DNA of 64,000 bases from Flavobacterium psychrolimnae (GCF_003312425.1 NZ_QNUX01000016.1:1-64000); one strand, 5' to 3'. Positions 16,063-25,518 are shown, counted from the stretch's first letter. A program made the numbers and translations. The notes: a model not told the origin generated them from the sequence alone.

Positions 16063-16692
16063 ATGAGCTTAGTTAAATTATCCATAAAAGGAATTTCATA
16101 CAGTCAAACTCAAAACGGAGCCTACGCTTTGATCTTGAATGAGGTTGACGGCGAAAGAAAATTACCCATTGTCATTGGTGCTTTTGAAGCCCAATCCATC
16201 GCCATTGCCTTGGAAAAAGAAATAAAACCACCACGTCCTTTGACACATGATTTGTTCAAAAATTTCGCGGAACGTTTTGATATCGTAGTCAAGCAAGTCA
16301 TTATTCATAAATTAGTTGATGGTGTTTTTTATTCAAGTATCATCTGTGAAAGGGATAAAATCGAAGAAATTATTGATGCCAGAACTTCAGATGCCATTGC
16401 TTTGGCATTGCGTTTTAATGCTCCTATTTTTACTTACAAAAACATCCTTGACAAAGCGGGAATTTATTTGAAATCAAATCCTTTAGATCCAAATAAAGAG
16501 TCGCAGGAAATTGACGATGTACTTTCTAATCCTGACACTTTTGGACGAGAAGAAGAAAGCAATCAATCTGGAGAAACCTATTCGAAACATAGTTTACAGG
16601 AATTGAATGAGTTATTAGATCAAGCCGTTTCCCATGAAGATTATGAGAAAGCCGCAAAAATTAGAGATGAAATTTCAAAAAGAGAATCTTAA
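16063..16692 (+). CDS. Bifunctional nuclease family protein (DUF151) with UVR motif
   Basis: The 209-residue protein has an N-terminal DUF151/bifunctional nuclease domain (about 1-130, with KLPIVIGAFEAQSIAIALE near 33-51 and DARTSDAIALALRFNAPI near 106-123) and a C-terminal UvrB/UvrC-type motif (about 175-205, with EDYEKAAKIRDEI). Members of this family are reported to have RNase and DNase activity; its role in this organism is unknown. The start at 16063 (ATG, MSLVKLSIKGISYSQ) fits the family better than the upstream TTG at 16039. thyA follows 69 bp downstream. Confidence 0.88.
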   Translation: MSLVKLSIKGISYSQTQNGAYALILNEVDGERKLPIVIGAFEAQSIAIALEKEIKPPRPLTHDLFKNFAERFDIVVKQVIIHKLVDGVFYSSIICERDKIEEIIDARTSDAIALALRFNAPIFTYKNILDKAGIYLKSNPLDPNKESQEIDDVLSNPDTFGREEESNQSGETYSKHSLQELNELLDQAVSHEDYEKAAKIRDEISKRES

Positions 16693-16761
16693 ATTGATAT
16701 TTCAATTATTTGATAATTTGATTGCAAATAACCAATTAAAAAATCACCGAACCCACCAAAA

Positions 16762-17586
16762 ATGAAGCAATATTTAGATTTAGTGCAACACGTTATGGAA
16801 AACGGTTGTCAAAAAGGAGATCGCACAGGAACAGGAACAAAAAGTGTCTTTGGATATCAAATGCGTTTCGACTTGAATGAAGGTTTCCCAATGGTTACCA
16901 CCAAAAAACTGCACTTAAAATCTATTATCTATGAATTGCTTTGGTTTTTAAAAGGCGATACCAATATCAAATACCTTCAAGAAAACGGCGTTAAAATCTG
17001 GGATGCTTGGGCTGATGCAAATGGCGATTTAGGACCTGTTTATGGACACCAATGGCGCAACTGGAATAGTGAAGAAATTGACCAAATCTCTGAATTGATT
17101 AAAGAATTAAAAACCAATCCTAACAGTCGCAGAATGTTAGTTTCGGCATGGAATCCTTCGGTTCTTCCGGACACTACAAAATCATTTGATGAAAATGTAG
17201 CTAACAATAAAGCCGCTTTGCCTCCTTGTCACGCTTTCTTTCAGTTTTATGTTTCTGATGGTAAGTTATCTTGTCAGTTATACCAGCGAAGCGCTGATAT
17301 TTTCTTAGGTGTTCCTTTTAATATTGCTTCGTACGCATTACTTACGATGATGATTGCACAGGTTTGCGACTTGGAACCAGGAGAATTCATTCATACTTTT
17401 GGTGACGCACACATTTACAACAATCATTTTGAACAACTCGAATTGCAATTGTCCCGTGAACCAAAACCATTGCCAAAAATGATTTTGAATCCAAATATAA
17501 AAGACATCTTCGCATTCGATTTTGATGATTTCACGCTCGAAGGCTACGAACCGCATGCCTTGATAAAAGGCAGTGTTGCGGTATAA
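16762..17586 (+). CDS. thyA: Thymidylate synthase
   Basis: The 274-residue ThyA converts dUMP to dTMP using methylenetetrahydrofolate. The catalytic cysteine lies in [12 protein letters not shown] (about residue 156), followed by [19 protein letters not shown] (about 177-195) and the C-terminal GSVAV that closes the active site. The N-terminal GDRTGTGT loop binds phosphate. Dihydrofolate reductase is encoded about 0.9 kb downstream, giving the two-step folate/thymidylate cycle at one locus, with a small minus-strand gene in between. A bidirectional terminator lies 13 bp past the stop. Confidence 0.97.
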   Translation: MKQYLDLVQHVMENGCQKGDRTGTGTKSVFGYQMRFDLNEGFPMVTTKKLHLKSIIYELLWFLKGDTNIKYLQENGVKIWDAWADANGDLGPVYGHQWRNWNSEEIDQISELIKELKTNPNSRRMLVSAWNPSVLPDTTKSFDENVANNKAALPPCHAFFQFYVSDGKLSCQLYQRSADIFLGVPFNIASYALLTMMIAQVCDLEPGEFIHTFGDAHIYNNHFEQLELQLSREPKPLPKMILNPNIKDIFAFDFDDFTLEGYEPHALIKGSVAV

Positions 17587-17599
17587 AGTAATAAAAAAA

Positions 17600-17627
17600 G
17601 GTGTTTTAGTTAAACTACTAAAACACC
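17600..17627. terminator. Bidirectional terminator between thyA and CBM48 gene
   Basis: GGTGTTTTAGT (17600-17610) pairs perfectly with ACTAAAACACC (17617-17627) around a 6-base loop, with A-tract on the left and GTTTTC on the right. It serves thyA, and its right arm is also the last codons of the converging gene, whose stop codon is at 17610-17612. Confidence 0.8.
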
Positions 17628-17906
17628 GTTTTCATTTCCTGCAAACTCATTCCACTTGAAAGAATCTGCTTCAGGTTCATTGACAAATACTCCGTCGATA
17701 ACGTATTTGAATTCGTAAGCCGCATCTTTATTGACGTCGAAAACTCCTTTGAAAGTACCATTTTTTAATTTATTTAAAGCGCCATCTTCAAGACTCCAAT
17801 TATTGAAATCGCCAACAACTGAAGCTTGACTTGCCTCTTTTGCCGCAACTGAAAAAGTAACTTTACAAACTGGTTTTGTTTTTACAAACTGTTTTTTAAT
17901 TGCCAT
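17610..17906 (-). CDS. Small isoamylase-early-set / glycogen-binding-like protein (CBM48)
   Basis: The 98-residue protein is a single E-set/CBM48 domain of the type found in AMPK beta subunits and glycogen-branching enzymes: ASVVGDFNNWSLEDGALNKLKNGTFKG (about 29-55) and a KYVIDGVFVNEPEADSF stretch near 69-85 are typical. No catalytic domain is attached. It might bind glycogen or another cytosolic glucan, since there is no signal peptide. I chose the ATG at 17906 (MAIKKQFVKTKP) over the longer open frame because the extra 19 residues do not fit the family. It is isolated from carbohydrate genes here. Confidence 0.85.
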   Translation of the reverse strand: MAIKKQFVKTKPVCKVTFSVAAKEASQASVVGDFNNWSLEDGALNKLKNGTFKGVFDVNKDAAYEFKYVIDGVFVNEPEADSFKWNEFAGNENGVLVV

Positions 17907-18144
17907 AACATATTCATTTATAGATTTATGAAACAAAGTAAACGAAACATATTGAAGTTTCAATAAGCATAATAAAGATTTAATAGAATGCGTTAAACAA
18001 TGTTAATTTTTGATAAATTCAATATTTTAAACCACTGTAAATTTACTAATCAAAAATCAGAAAACGTTTTCTCCCAAAATAATCCATACGCAAAACAGTG
18101 ACTTTGCGAAATAAATTTTACCTTTATAATCTAAAATTAGATCG

Positions 18145-18480
18145 ATGGAAAAAGAATTACACGAACAATATGAGTATGCGAGAAGAAGAATAAAACAAAA
18201 GAAACGATTGTATTATCATTTTGTCCTCTTCGTTTTAGGAAGTTTACTACTGTTTGTAGCCCACAATTTCCTTGATAGTACTGTAGTTACCGATTGGTAT
18301 CTTTGGATTATCACGATATGGTTGTTTCTCTTTATTCTACATTTTATAAAAATTTTCATCACCGACCGATTTATGAATAAAGATTGGGAAAGAGAACAAA
18401 TTGACAGACTTGTCACTTTGCAAAAAAAGAAAGTAGAGCAGTTGCAAACTCAAATAGCTAACGACGAAATTAAACAATAG
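18145..18480 (+). CDS. 2TM domain-containing membrane protein
   Basis: The 111-residue protein matches the 2TM family: a charged N-terminal helix with YEYARRRIKQKKRLYYH (10-26), two hydrophobic segments (about 27-44 and 53-72), and a basic then amphipathic C-terminal helix with coiled-coil character (about 83-108). Such domains also occur fused to bacterial histidine kinases and LytTR regulators, but here it stands alone. Function is unknown. It ends 9 bp before folA and is probably cotranscribed with it. Confidence 0.85.
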   Translation: MEKELHEQYEYARRRIKQKKRLYYHFVLFVLGSLLLFVAHNFLDSTVVTDWYLWIITIWLFLFILHFIKIFITDRFMNKDWEREQIDRLVTLQKKKVEQLQTQIANDEIKQ

Positions 18481-18489
18481 TATACCATT

Positions 18490-18972
18490 ATGATCATAAT
18501 GATTGCGGCTGTTGCCGAGAATAATGCACTGGGAAAAGGCAATAAATTAGTCTGGCATTTGCCAAATGATTTCAAAAGATTTAAATCACTGACTTCTGGG
18601 CATCATATTATCATGGGCAGAAAAACATTTGAAAGTTTTCCAAGGCCATTGCCAAACAGAACTCACATTATAATCACAAGACAAAAAGAATACGAAGCTG
18701 AAGGTTGCATAATTGTGGACAGCATTGAAAAAGCCCTTGAAATTTGCCCAAAAAATGAGGATTCTTACATAATAGGCGGTGGAGAAATTTACAATCTGGG
18801 GCTTCCTCATGCGGATAAAATAGATATTACACGTGTTCACCATGAATTTGAAGCGGACGCATATTTTCCTGAAATAGATCCTAAGGAATGGGAACTAATA
18901 CTATCCGAATTTAATGAAAAAGATGAAAAACATCTTTACGATTATACTTTCCAAACGTTGATTAGAAAATAA
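18490..18972 (+). CDS. folA: Dihydrofolate reductase
   Basis: The 160-residue protein reduces dihydrofolate with NADPH, regenerating the cofactor oxidised by ThyA upstream. The N-terminal MIIMIAAVAENNALGKGNKLVWHLPNDF region, split here as the substrate-site LVWHLPNDFKRFK (about 19-31), the NADPH-binding IIMGRKTFESF (about 40-50) and the YIIGGGEIYNLGL segment (about 96-108) are all intact. Asp-equivalent chemistry is provided by D26 of LPNDF. Length is normal and no resistance-type insertion is seen. A terminator follows 8 bp after the stop. Confidence 0.96.
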   Translation: MIIMIAAVAENNALGKGNKLVWHLPNDFKRFKSLTSGHHIIMGRKTFESFPRPLPNRTHIIITRQKEYEAEGCIIVDSIEKALEICPKNEDSYIIGGGEIYNLGLPHADKIDITRVHHEFEADAYFPEIDPKEWELILSEFNEKDEKHLYDYTFQTLIRK

Positions 18973-18979
18973 AACAAAA

Positions 18980-19009
18980 AAACATCCTTTTTACGGGATG
19001 TTTCTTTTT
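18980..19009 (+). terminator. Terminator after folA
   Basis: AAACATCC (18980-18987) pairs with GGATGTTT (18996-19003), followed by CTTTTTA. It could also slow the converging gene that ends at 19033, since A residues precede the stem. Confidence 0.8.
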
Positions 19010-19032
19010 AACCATTGATTAAGAGAAATGAA

Positions 19033-19350
19033 CTACTCTTGAAAGAGTATTTGATAACATAAAATAAAAATTACAAACACTAATAATACTCCAGAAATGG
19101 AGATTATAATATTTGATGTTTTTTGAGAATACATCTCAAAAAAGCCTTTAATACCAAATACCACGAAGGTACTAAAGACGAAAAAAATTAAAATTTCCAA
19201 AAACAAATTTAATCCTAAGAACGTATGTTGCGTTTTAGCTACTGTACTACTATGTAAAACAGCGCTTTCAAAACAGCTAACAAGAACAAATGAGATAATT
19301 AACGCAAAAAATATCCATTTGATTTGGTTCACAGACTCTCTTTTAATCAT
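19033..19350 (-). CDS. Small integral membrane protein of unknown function
   Basis: The 105-residue product has three hydrophobic stretches (about 10-30, 45-68 and 82-103) separated by short polar loops, the second loop containing KTQHTF and the third EMYSQKTSN. The N-terminus is basic, suggesting a cytoplasmic start. I recognise no family. It converges with folA and is divergent from ubiE, with 213 bp of AT-rich DNA between. Gene status rests on the hydrophobic pattern and isolated position; confidence is moderate. Confidence 0.6.
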   Translation of the reverse strand: MIKRESVNQIKWIFFALIISFVLVSCFESAVLHSSTVAKTQHTFLGLNLFLEILIFFVFSTFVVFGIKGFFEMYSQKTSNIIISISGVLLVFVIFILCYQILFQE

Positions 19351-19541
19351 TTAATATGGTTATTACTTGAACAACAAATTTGTACAATAAAAACTGCACA
19401 TACAATACCCACTTTTAGTGATATTTCAAAAAATATATGATTTTCTAAAACTCAGTAAATCAAATTCAAAATCCATTTTTAAAGTAAAATAAAACTTGAC
19501 TCAATTTCTCAAAACTCATTTTAAGTTCATCAAGTTTGTGT

Positions 19542-19549
19542 TATATTTG
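19542..19549 (+). promoter_or_regulatory. Promoter -7 element of ubiE-porT
   Basis: TATATTTG matches TAnnTTTG and is 14 bp before the ubiE ATG, implying a very short leader. No -33 TTG is at the right spacing. Confidence 0.6.
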
Positions 19550-19563
19550 TACAAATTAAAAAA

Positions 19564-20295
19564 ATGTCAGAAAAGATAACTCCCTATAAAGATTCTGCCT
19601 TAGGCAAAAAAGAACAAGTTGCACAAATGTTTGATACTATTTCTGGAAATTATGACAATTTAAATCGTGTCATTTCTTTCGGAATTGATATAAAATGGCG
19701 TAAAAAAGTGCTGCAAATGGTAGCCAAATCAAATCCTAAAATTATTCTTGACATTGCAACAGGAACTGGAGATTTAGCCATTTTGATGGCTGAAACCAAT
19801 GCTGAAAAAATAATTGGTTTAGATATTTCTGCCGGAATGCTGGAAGTAGGCGTTCAAAAAATTGCAGCTAAAAATCTTTCCAGTACCATTGAAATGATTT
19901 TAGGCGACTCGGAAAACATGCCTTTTGAAGACAACTACTTTGACGCAATCACCGTTGCTTTTGGTGTTCGTAATTTTGAAACATTAGAAAAAGGCTTAGC
20001 TGAAATATTAAGAGTTTTAAAACCAAATGGCGTTTTTGTAATTTTAGAAACTTCCGTTCCAGACAAAACACCTTACAAACAAGGATACAATTTTTACAGC
20101 AAAAACATATTGCCACTCATAGGAAAACTGTTCTCTAAGGACAATGTTGCTTACGGATATTTATCAGAATCAGCAGCTGCATTTCCGTATGGCGAAGCAC
20201 TAAACAATATTTTGAGAAAAACTGGGTTTATAGATGTTGTAGCGTTACCGCAAACTTTTGGGGTTGCTACTATTTATTCAGCTTCTAAAAAATAA
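19564..20295 (+). CDS. ubiE: Demethylmenaquinone methyltransferase (UbiE/MenG)
   Basis: The 243-residue SAM-dependent methyltransferase performs the last step of menaquinone synthesis. Motif [14 protein letters not shown] (about 59-71), the acidic [26 protein letters not shown] (about 115-140) and the C-terminal [11 protein letters not shown] are characteristic of the UbiE family. Because Flavobacteria use menaquinone, the MenG role is the likely one. porT begins 1 bp after the ubiE stop region, so the two share a transcript. Confidence 0.94.
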   Translation: MSEKITPYKDSALGKKEQVAQMFDTISGNYDNLNRVISFGIDIKWRKKVLQMVAKSNPKIILDIATGTGDLAILMAETNAEKIIGLDISAGMLEVGVQKIAAKNLSSTIEMILGDSENMPFEDNYFDAITVAFGVRNFETLEKGLAEILRVLKPNGVFVILETSVPDKTPYKQGYNFYSKNILPLIGKLFSKDNVAYGYLSESAAAFPYGEALNNILRKTGFIDVVALPQTFGVATIYSASKK

Positions 20296-20296
20296 C

Positions 20297-21001
20297 ATGA
20301 AAAAATTAATTGTCTTTCTGTTTTTTGCTTTTATTCTAAATGGATATGCTCAAAAATCTAAAAATATATTTAGTAGAGATCCTATTATTAATTTAGAGAA
20401 TTTTCAGCAGAAAAGAGTTTACTATGGCTTTTATTTAGGATTCAATTCGTACGATTTCAAGATTGATTATAAAACGGAAACTCCTGATATTCTTATCAAA
20501 AAAACTACCGGTTTCAATGTAGGTATTATTGGCGATTTAAAACTACAGGAATACATAAACTTGCGATTTGAACCCGGACTTTATTACACCAAAAGGGATT
20601 TATATTATCCAAATTTTGCTAACAGCGGCGATGCGTTAAGAGAAGTAAACAGCACCTACATTCACTTTCCCTTATTGCTGAAGTTTTCGTCGCTAAGAAC
20701 CGGAAATATTCGCCCTTATGCTCTAGGCGGATTATCATCTACATTGAACTTGTCGAGTAATTCTAAATTAATGGATGATAATTTCCAGCAACGTTTTCGC
20801 GTAAAATCGTGGACTACAAATTACGAGTTGGGTTTTGGAATTGATCTTTTTTCGGATTATTTTATATTTTCACCGTCAATACGAGGTGTTTTTGGAATAA
20901 ACGACGAATTAATCAGAGACAACGATCCTAACAGTCCTTGGACAGGAAATATCGCTTCTATGAAAACAAGAGCTGTATTCATCAATTTTTCTTTCCACTA
21001 A
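20297..21001 (+). CDS. porT: PorT-family outer-membrane protein (type IX secretion)
   Basis: The protein of 234 residues has a signal peptide (about 1-19, ending NGYAQ) and a small beta-barrel of the outer-membrane-protein-beta-barrel type, ending FINFSFH. Its sequence and position directly behind ubiE match PorT/SprT, a component required for type IX secretion and gliding in Bacteroidetes. The ATG at 20297 is chosen; a longer frame from 20258 lies inside ubiE. If correct it links this locus to protein secretion, although no other type IX gene lies in the window. Confidence 0.82.
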   Translation: MKKLIVFLFFAFILNGYAQKSKNIFSRDPIINLENFQQKRVYYGFYLGFNSYDFKIDYKTETPDILIKKTTGFNVGIIGDLKLQEYINLRFEPGLYYTKRDLYYPNFANSGDALREVNSTYIHFPLLLKFSSLRTGNIRPYALGGLSSTLNLSSNSKLMDDNFQQRFRVKSWTTNYELGFGIDLFSDYFIFSPSIRGVFGINDELIRDNDPNSPWTGNIASMKTRAVFINFSFH

Positions 21002-21058
21002 AGAATAGTTTTCAGGCGCAGATTTATTTTATAATAACCTATGACTAAAAACTAAATA

Positions 21059-21784
21059 CTAACCTCGACGAAACTCGCTTAAAACAATGGCAGTTGCCGT
21101 AGCTACATTTAAGCTTTCTGTTTTTTGAAGATTTCCAAAACGAGGAATTGTGAGTCGGCAGGTGACTAACTTTTCGAGTTCTGTTGAAATTCCGTTGGCT
21201 TCGTTGCCCATAATTATGATTCCTTGTTTTGGCAACTCCGATTTATAAATATTAGATCCATCCATAAAAGTGCCAAAAATCGGTAGTTTTGTAGTTGCCA
21301 AAAAAGCGTTCAAATCAATATAATTAATATTCACTCTGGCTATAGAACCCATTGTAGCCTGTACTACTTTTGGATTATAAACATCAACTGTTTCCTTTGA
21401 ACACAACACTTGTTGTATGCCAAACCAGTCACACAACCGCAATATAGTTCCTAAATTCCCAGGATCCCGAATGGAATCAAGCGCTACAATTAGACCGGTT
21501 TCCAATACGGGTTTTTCTGTTGGCATTTTAAAAACCGCTAAACAAGAATTAGGCGTTGCCAATGCAGTGATTTTCTTCAAATCATTCTCCGATATAATGG
21601 TTTTCTTGTCTTTGGAAACTTCATCAAAATCATTTTGCGTGGTATACAAATGATCCAATTCAAAATCAGAATCCAAAAGTTCCTGAATCCCTTTTACACC
21701 TTCGGCAAAAAATAATTTATTGGCAATTCTATATTTTTTTTGCTGCAAACTCGTTATAAGCTTTATTTGGTTTTTACTAACCAT
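21059..21784 (-). CDS. TrmH/SpoU-family RNA 2'-O-methyltransferase
   Basis: The 241-residue protein carries the SpoU/TrmH knot motifs ALDSIRDPGNLGTILRLCDWFG (about 106-127), IIMGNEANGIS (about 188-198) and TIPRFGNLQKTESLNVATATAI (about 210-231), and an N-terminal substrate-binding domain starting MVSKNQIKLITSLQQKK. It should 2'-O-methylate rRNA or tRNA. The start at 21784 is chosen over a frame open to 21961, which would overlap the divergent tamL-like gene and add an unrelated hydrophobic leader. The exact RNA target is not determinable. Confidence 0.9.
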   Translation of the reverse strand: MVSKNQIKLITSLQQKKYRIANKLFFAEGVKGIQELLDSDFELDHLYTTQNDFDEVSKDKKTIISENDLKKITALATPNSCLAVFKMPTEKPVLETGLIVALDSIRDPGNLGTILRLCDWFGIQQVLCSKETVDVYNPKVVQATMGSIARVNINYIDLNAFLATTKLPIFGTFMDGSNIYKSELPKQGIIIMGNEANGISTELEKLVTCRLTIPRFGNLQKTESLNVATATAIVLSEFRRG

Positions 21785-21793
21785 AAAATAATG

Positions 21794-21801
21794 TACTTTT
21801 G
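21794..21801 (+). promoter_or_regulatory. Promoter -7 element of the TamL-like gene
   Basis: TACTTTTG fits TAnnTTTG and lies 20 bp before the TTG start codon at 21822, supporting that unusual start. Confidence 0.55.
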
Positions 21802-21821
21802 AATTAAATATTTTAGAACAC

Positions 21822-24389
21822 TTGAAAAAAATTTCCACAAAAATAACTGCATTTATTGTAATTGCAATACTAATTTGCGCATGTAACGCTGTAAAAAGAG
21901 TTCCAGACGGAAAACTACTGCTTACAAAAAATGAAATTACAGTAAATGACAAAGCAATCAAGGATGAAAATGTGTTTAATCAGCTGTATCAAAAACCTAA
22001 TAGTACCTTGCTGGGATACCGTTTGCGATTAAATCTCTATAATTTAGCAAACCTAAATCCTGATTCAACCTACCAAGCCAAGTTTGCTAATAATCCTGAA
22101 AAATTTAAACGCAAATCAAAATGGTTGTCAGAAAAACAAGTGAACCGTCTGGGTAAATCTTTTTGGTACCACGGAATTCATGATTTCTTAAAACGAACCG
22201 GCGAACCTCCCGTAATTATTGACAAAGACAGAGCTGACAAATCATTGTTGCGACTAAAATATTATTACTTCAACAATGGTTTTTTTAATGTAAATGCTGC
22301 TTACAACATAGACACTTTGGCTATAAAAAAAGCAAAGATAAAATATGCCATAACTCCAGGAAACGCATATTTTCTAGATTCTTTGAGAACGACAATATTA
22401 ACACCAGCATTGGATTCGTTATATGAAACCAACAAAACTAATACGTACATTAAATCCGGAAATCAATACAAAACTGATGATTTTGAAAATGAAAAAAATC
22501 GGATTACTACACACTTCAGAAACAATGGAGTTTATTACTTCCAGTCCAATTATGTAACTTTTGACATTGATACCATTAAAAAGGTGAATCAGGCAAATAT
22601 CAACTTGATGATTAATAATTATTCCTATCAAGATGGTGATTCAACCCGAACCGAACCTTTTAAGATATATAAAATTAGTGACGTAAATATTTACACTGAT
22701 TATTCTCCGAGTAACAATACCTTAAATATCACGGACAGTACAAGGTATAAAAACTTTAATCTTTACAGTCACGAAAAATTAAAATACAAACCAAAAGCCA
22801 TTACAAACGCTATTTTTATTACAAAAGGAGGCTTATACGCGGACAATAAAACGGTTTTGACGACCCGTTATTTGAATAATTTAAAGATTTTCAATTATCC
22901 GTCTATACAATATGAAGTTGACAAAAGAGACACAACCGCGCAGTCATTGATTGCCAAAGTATATTTAACCCCACGAAAAAAATATAGTTTTGGAACCACA
23001 TTAGACTTGACACATTCAAATATTCAGGATTTTGGTATTGGATTGAGCGTTTCCGAAACAATTAGAAACGTATTTAATGGTGCAGAAACACTTGAAATTG
23101 CAGCTCGTGGAAATATTGGTTCGTCAAAAGATTTAGCAAATCCCAAAAACAATTTTTTCAACGTTTCAGAATATGGATTGGATTTAAAACTAAACATTCC
23201 GCGAATTCTGATGCCGTTTAACACGGACAGAATTATAGCAAAAAGCATGATTCCATCCACGCTGATTACTGTAGGTTTTGCAAAACAAAGAAATATAGGA
23301 CTCGACAAAGAGAACTTCACAGGAGGTCTTTCCTATAACTGGACTCCAAAAATAAATCACACGGCAAAATTTGATCTTTTCAACACTCAGTTTGTACGGA
23401 ATTTAAATCCTAAAAATTATTTTAATGTTTACGGATCTTCTTACAATGCTTTAAATGACATAAGCAAAGAGTACAATACAAATCCTTCCTATTACAACAA
23501 CGACATTGACAAAGACTTGCTTATTGAACAAGGAACTGCGGGTTTTACAAACGATGTCCTTACCGGTAATGCAAATTTTTTGAAACCATTAGAAGCTGCT
23601 GATATCGAATCAGTAAAAAGTATTGAAGAGCGAAGACTGAGACTTACGGAAAACGATTTCATTTTAGCCACCAGTTTTACTTTTTCAAAAACAACAAAAA
23701 AGGATTTAGCAGATAATAATTTCTATCTTTTCAGAACAAAAATAGAATCAGCAGGAACTATTTTGTCTGCTTTTGCAAAAACTTCAAATCAGAAAAAAAA
23801 CAGCAATGGAAATTATGAAATATTCAATTTGGAATATTCTGAGTATATAAAAACCGAATTCGATTACATCAAACATTGGGATTTATCCAAGGAAAAAATC
23901 GTTGCATTTCGATCCTTTTTTGGAATTGCAATTCCGTTTGGAAACTCAAATTACATTCCTTTTTCAAGAAGTTATTTTTCTGGTGGATCCAATGACAACA
24001 GAGCATGGCAACCTTATGGTTTAGGTCCGGGAAGCAGCGGTGCATTGGACGATTTTAATGAAGCAAACATGAAAATTGCCATCAGTGCAGAATTTCGATT
24101 CAAACTTTTGGGAAATCTTAAAGGAGCTGTTTTTGCTGACGCCGGAAACATTTGGAATACATTGGATAATGTTGTGGATGAGAAATCAACATTTACAAGT
24201 TTGAGCGATTTAAAAGACATGGCTTTGGGTACGGGATTTGGAATTAGATATGACTTAAGTTTTTTCGTAATTCGTTTTGATTTAGGATTTAAAACCTACA
24301 ATCCAGCCAATGAAACCAACAAAAGATGGTTTAGAGAATACAACTTTGCGAACTCGGTTTTAAATTTTGGAATAAATTATCCGTTCTAA
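21822..24389 (+). CDS. tamL: BamA/TamA-family outer-membrane lipoprotein (TamL-like)
   Basis: The 855-residue protein starts with TTG and has a lipoprotein signal with the acceptor Cys at about residue 21 (ILICAC). The mature N-terminus VPDGKLLLTKNEI, POTRA-like repeats (about 40-400) and a C-terminal Omp85 barrel (about 420-855, with SYFSGGSNDNRAW, the substrate-pore RGG-like region, and a terminal LNFGINYPF) place it in the BamA/TamA superfamily. Lipidated members in Bacteroidetes are called TamL and work with TamB in envelope biogenesis. No tamB is in this window, so partner and exact role are inferred. It follows the porT/RNA methyltransferase genes and precedes fbaA, which has its own promoter. 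Confidence 0.85.
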   Translation: MKKISTKITAFIVIAILICACNAVKRVPDGKLLLTKNEITVNDKAIKDENVFNQLYQKPNSTLLGYRLRLNLYNLANLNPDSTYQAKFANNPEKFKRKSKWLSEKQVNRLGKSFWYHGIHDFLKRTGEPPVIIDKDRADKSLLRLKYYYFNNGFFNVNAAYNIDTLAIKKAKIKYAITPGNAYFLDSLRTTILTPALDSLYETNKTNTYIKSGNQYKTDDFENEKNRITTHFRNNGVYYFQSNYVTFDIDTIKKVNQANINLMINNYSYQDGDSTRTEPFKIYKISDVNIYTDYSPSNNTLNITDSTRYKNFNLYSHEKLKYKPKAITNAIFITKGGLYADNKTVLTTRYLNNLKIFNYPSIQYEVDKRDTTAQSLIAKVYLTPRKKYSFGTTLDLTHSNIQDFGIGLSVSETIRNVFNGAETLEIAARGNIGSSKDLANPKNNFFNVSEYGLDLKLNIPRILMPFNTDRIIAKSMIPSTLITVGFAKQRNIGLDKENFTGGLSYNWTPKINHTAKFDLFNTQFVRNLNPKNYFNVYGSSYNALNDISKEYNTNPSYYNNDIDKDLLIEQGTAGFTNDVLTGNANFLKPLEAADIESVKSIEERRLRLTENDFILATSFTFSKTTKKDLADNNFYLFRTKIESAGTILSAFAKTSNQKKNSNGNYEIFNLEYSEYIKTEFDYIKHWDLSKEKIVAFRSFFGIAIPFGNSNYIPFSRSYFSGGSNDNRAWQPYGLGPGSSGALDDFNEANMKIAISAEFRFKLLGNLKGAVFADAGNIWNTLDNVVDEKSTFTSLSDLKDMALGTGFGIRYDLSFFVIRFDLGFKTYNPANETNKRWFREYNFANSVLNFGINYPF

Positions 24390-24403
24390 TGCTAATTAAT
24401 TCT

Positions 24404-24411
24404 TATTTTTG
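24404..24411 (+). promoter_or_regulatory. Promoter -7 element of fbaA
   Basis: TATTTTTG matches the -7 consensus, 39 bp upstream of the fbaA ATG and 15 bp past the preceding stop codon. Confidence 0.6.
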
Positions 24412-24450
24412 CAAAACTAAAAACTAAAAAAAATAACTAAAAAAAGTACA

Positions 24451-25518
24451 ATGGCACACAATATAAAACCAGGCGTAGCTACAGGAGATCAGGTTCAGGA
24501 AATTTTTAATTATGCTAAAGAAAAAGGATTTGCACTTCCGGCAGTAAATGTTACGGGATCAAATACTATCAATGGCGTTCTTGAAACAGCAGCAAAACTG
24601 AATGCTCCGGTAATCATTCAATTTTCAAATGGAGGAGCACAATTTAACGCTGGAAAAGGACTTTCAAATGCAGGTGAAAAAGCAGCAATCGCTGGTGGAA
24701 TCGCTGGTGCATTACACATTCATACCTTGGCGGAAGCTTACGGCGCAACTGTAATTTTACATACTGACCATTGCGCAAAAAAATTATTGCCTTGGATTGA
24801 TGGTTTGTTAGATGCTTCAGAAGCGCATTTTGCTAAAACCGGAAAACCTTTGTTTTCTTCTCACATGATTGATTTATCTGAAGAGCCAATCGAAGAAAAC
24901 ATCGAAATTTGCAAAGGCTATTTAGAAAGAATGAGCAAAATGGGAATGACACTTGAAATCGAACTTGGAATTACAGGTGGTGAAGAAGATGGTGTTGACA
25001 ACTCTGATGTTGACAGTTCAAAATTATACACACAACCAGAAGAGGTTGCTTACGCATATGAAGAACTTTCTAAAGTAAGCCCAAGATTTACAATTGCAGC
25101 AGCTTTTGGAAACGTTCATGGAGTTTACAAACCAGGAAATGTAAAATTGACTCCAAAAATCTTAAAAAACTCTCAAGATTTCGTTCAAAATAAATTCAAC
25201 ACAAGACACAATCCGGTTGATTTCGTTTTCCACGGTGGATCAGGTTCTACATTAGAAGAAATCAGAGAAGGTATCAGCTACGGTGTTATAAAAATGAACA
25301 TCGATACTGATTTACAATTTGCTTTCACAGAAGGTATTCGTGATTACATGGTAAAAAATATCGACTATTTGAAAACTCAAATTGGAAACCCAGAAGGTGC
25401 TGATGCTCCAAACAAAAAATATTACGACCCAAGAAAATGGTTGCGTGAAAGTGAAGTTACCTTCAACACAAGACTGGAACAAGCATTTGCTGACTTGAAC
25501 AACGTGAATACATTATAA
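24451..25518 (+). CDS. fbaA: Class II fructose-bisphosphate aldolase
   Basis: The 355-residue zinc-dependent enzyme interconverts fructose 1,6-bisphosphate with dihydroxyacetone phosphate and glyceraldehyde 3-phosphate. Zinc and substrate residues are seen in HTDHCAKKL (about 109-117), ELGITGGEEDGVDN (about 171-184), FGNVHGVYKPG (about 220-230) and VFHGGSGST (about 264-272). Length is standard for the class IIA enzymes. The accD gene follows after a 75-bp spacer that contains a hairpin but no T-tract. Confidence 0.96.
   Translation: MAHNIKPGVATGDQVQEIFNYAKEKGFALPAVNVTGSNTINGVLETAAKLNAPVIIQFSNGGAQFNAGKGLSNAGEKAAIAGGIAGALHIHTLAEAYGATVILHTDHCAKKLLPWIDGLLDASEAHFAKTGKPLFSSHMIDLSEEPIEENIEICKGYLERMSKMGMTLEIELGITGGEEDGVDNSDVDSSKLYTQPEEVAYAYEELSKVSPRFTIAAAFGNVHGVYKPGNVKLTPKILKNSQDFVQNKFNTRHNPVDFVFHGGSGSTLEEIREGISYGVIKMNIDTDLQFAFTEGIRDYMVKNIDYLKTQIGNPEGADAPNKKYYDPRKWLRESEVTFNTRLEQAFADLNNVNTL

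Noticed and set aside
21785..21961. Longer start for the SpoU-type methyltransferase
   Set aside because: It would add 59 unrelated hydrophobic residues and overlap the divergent lipoprotein gene and its promoter.
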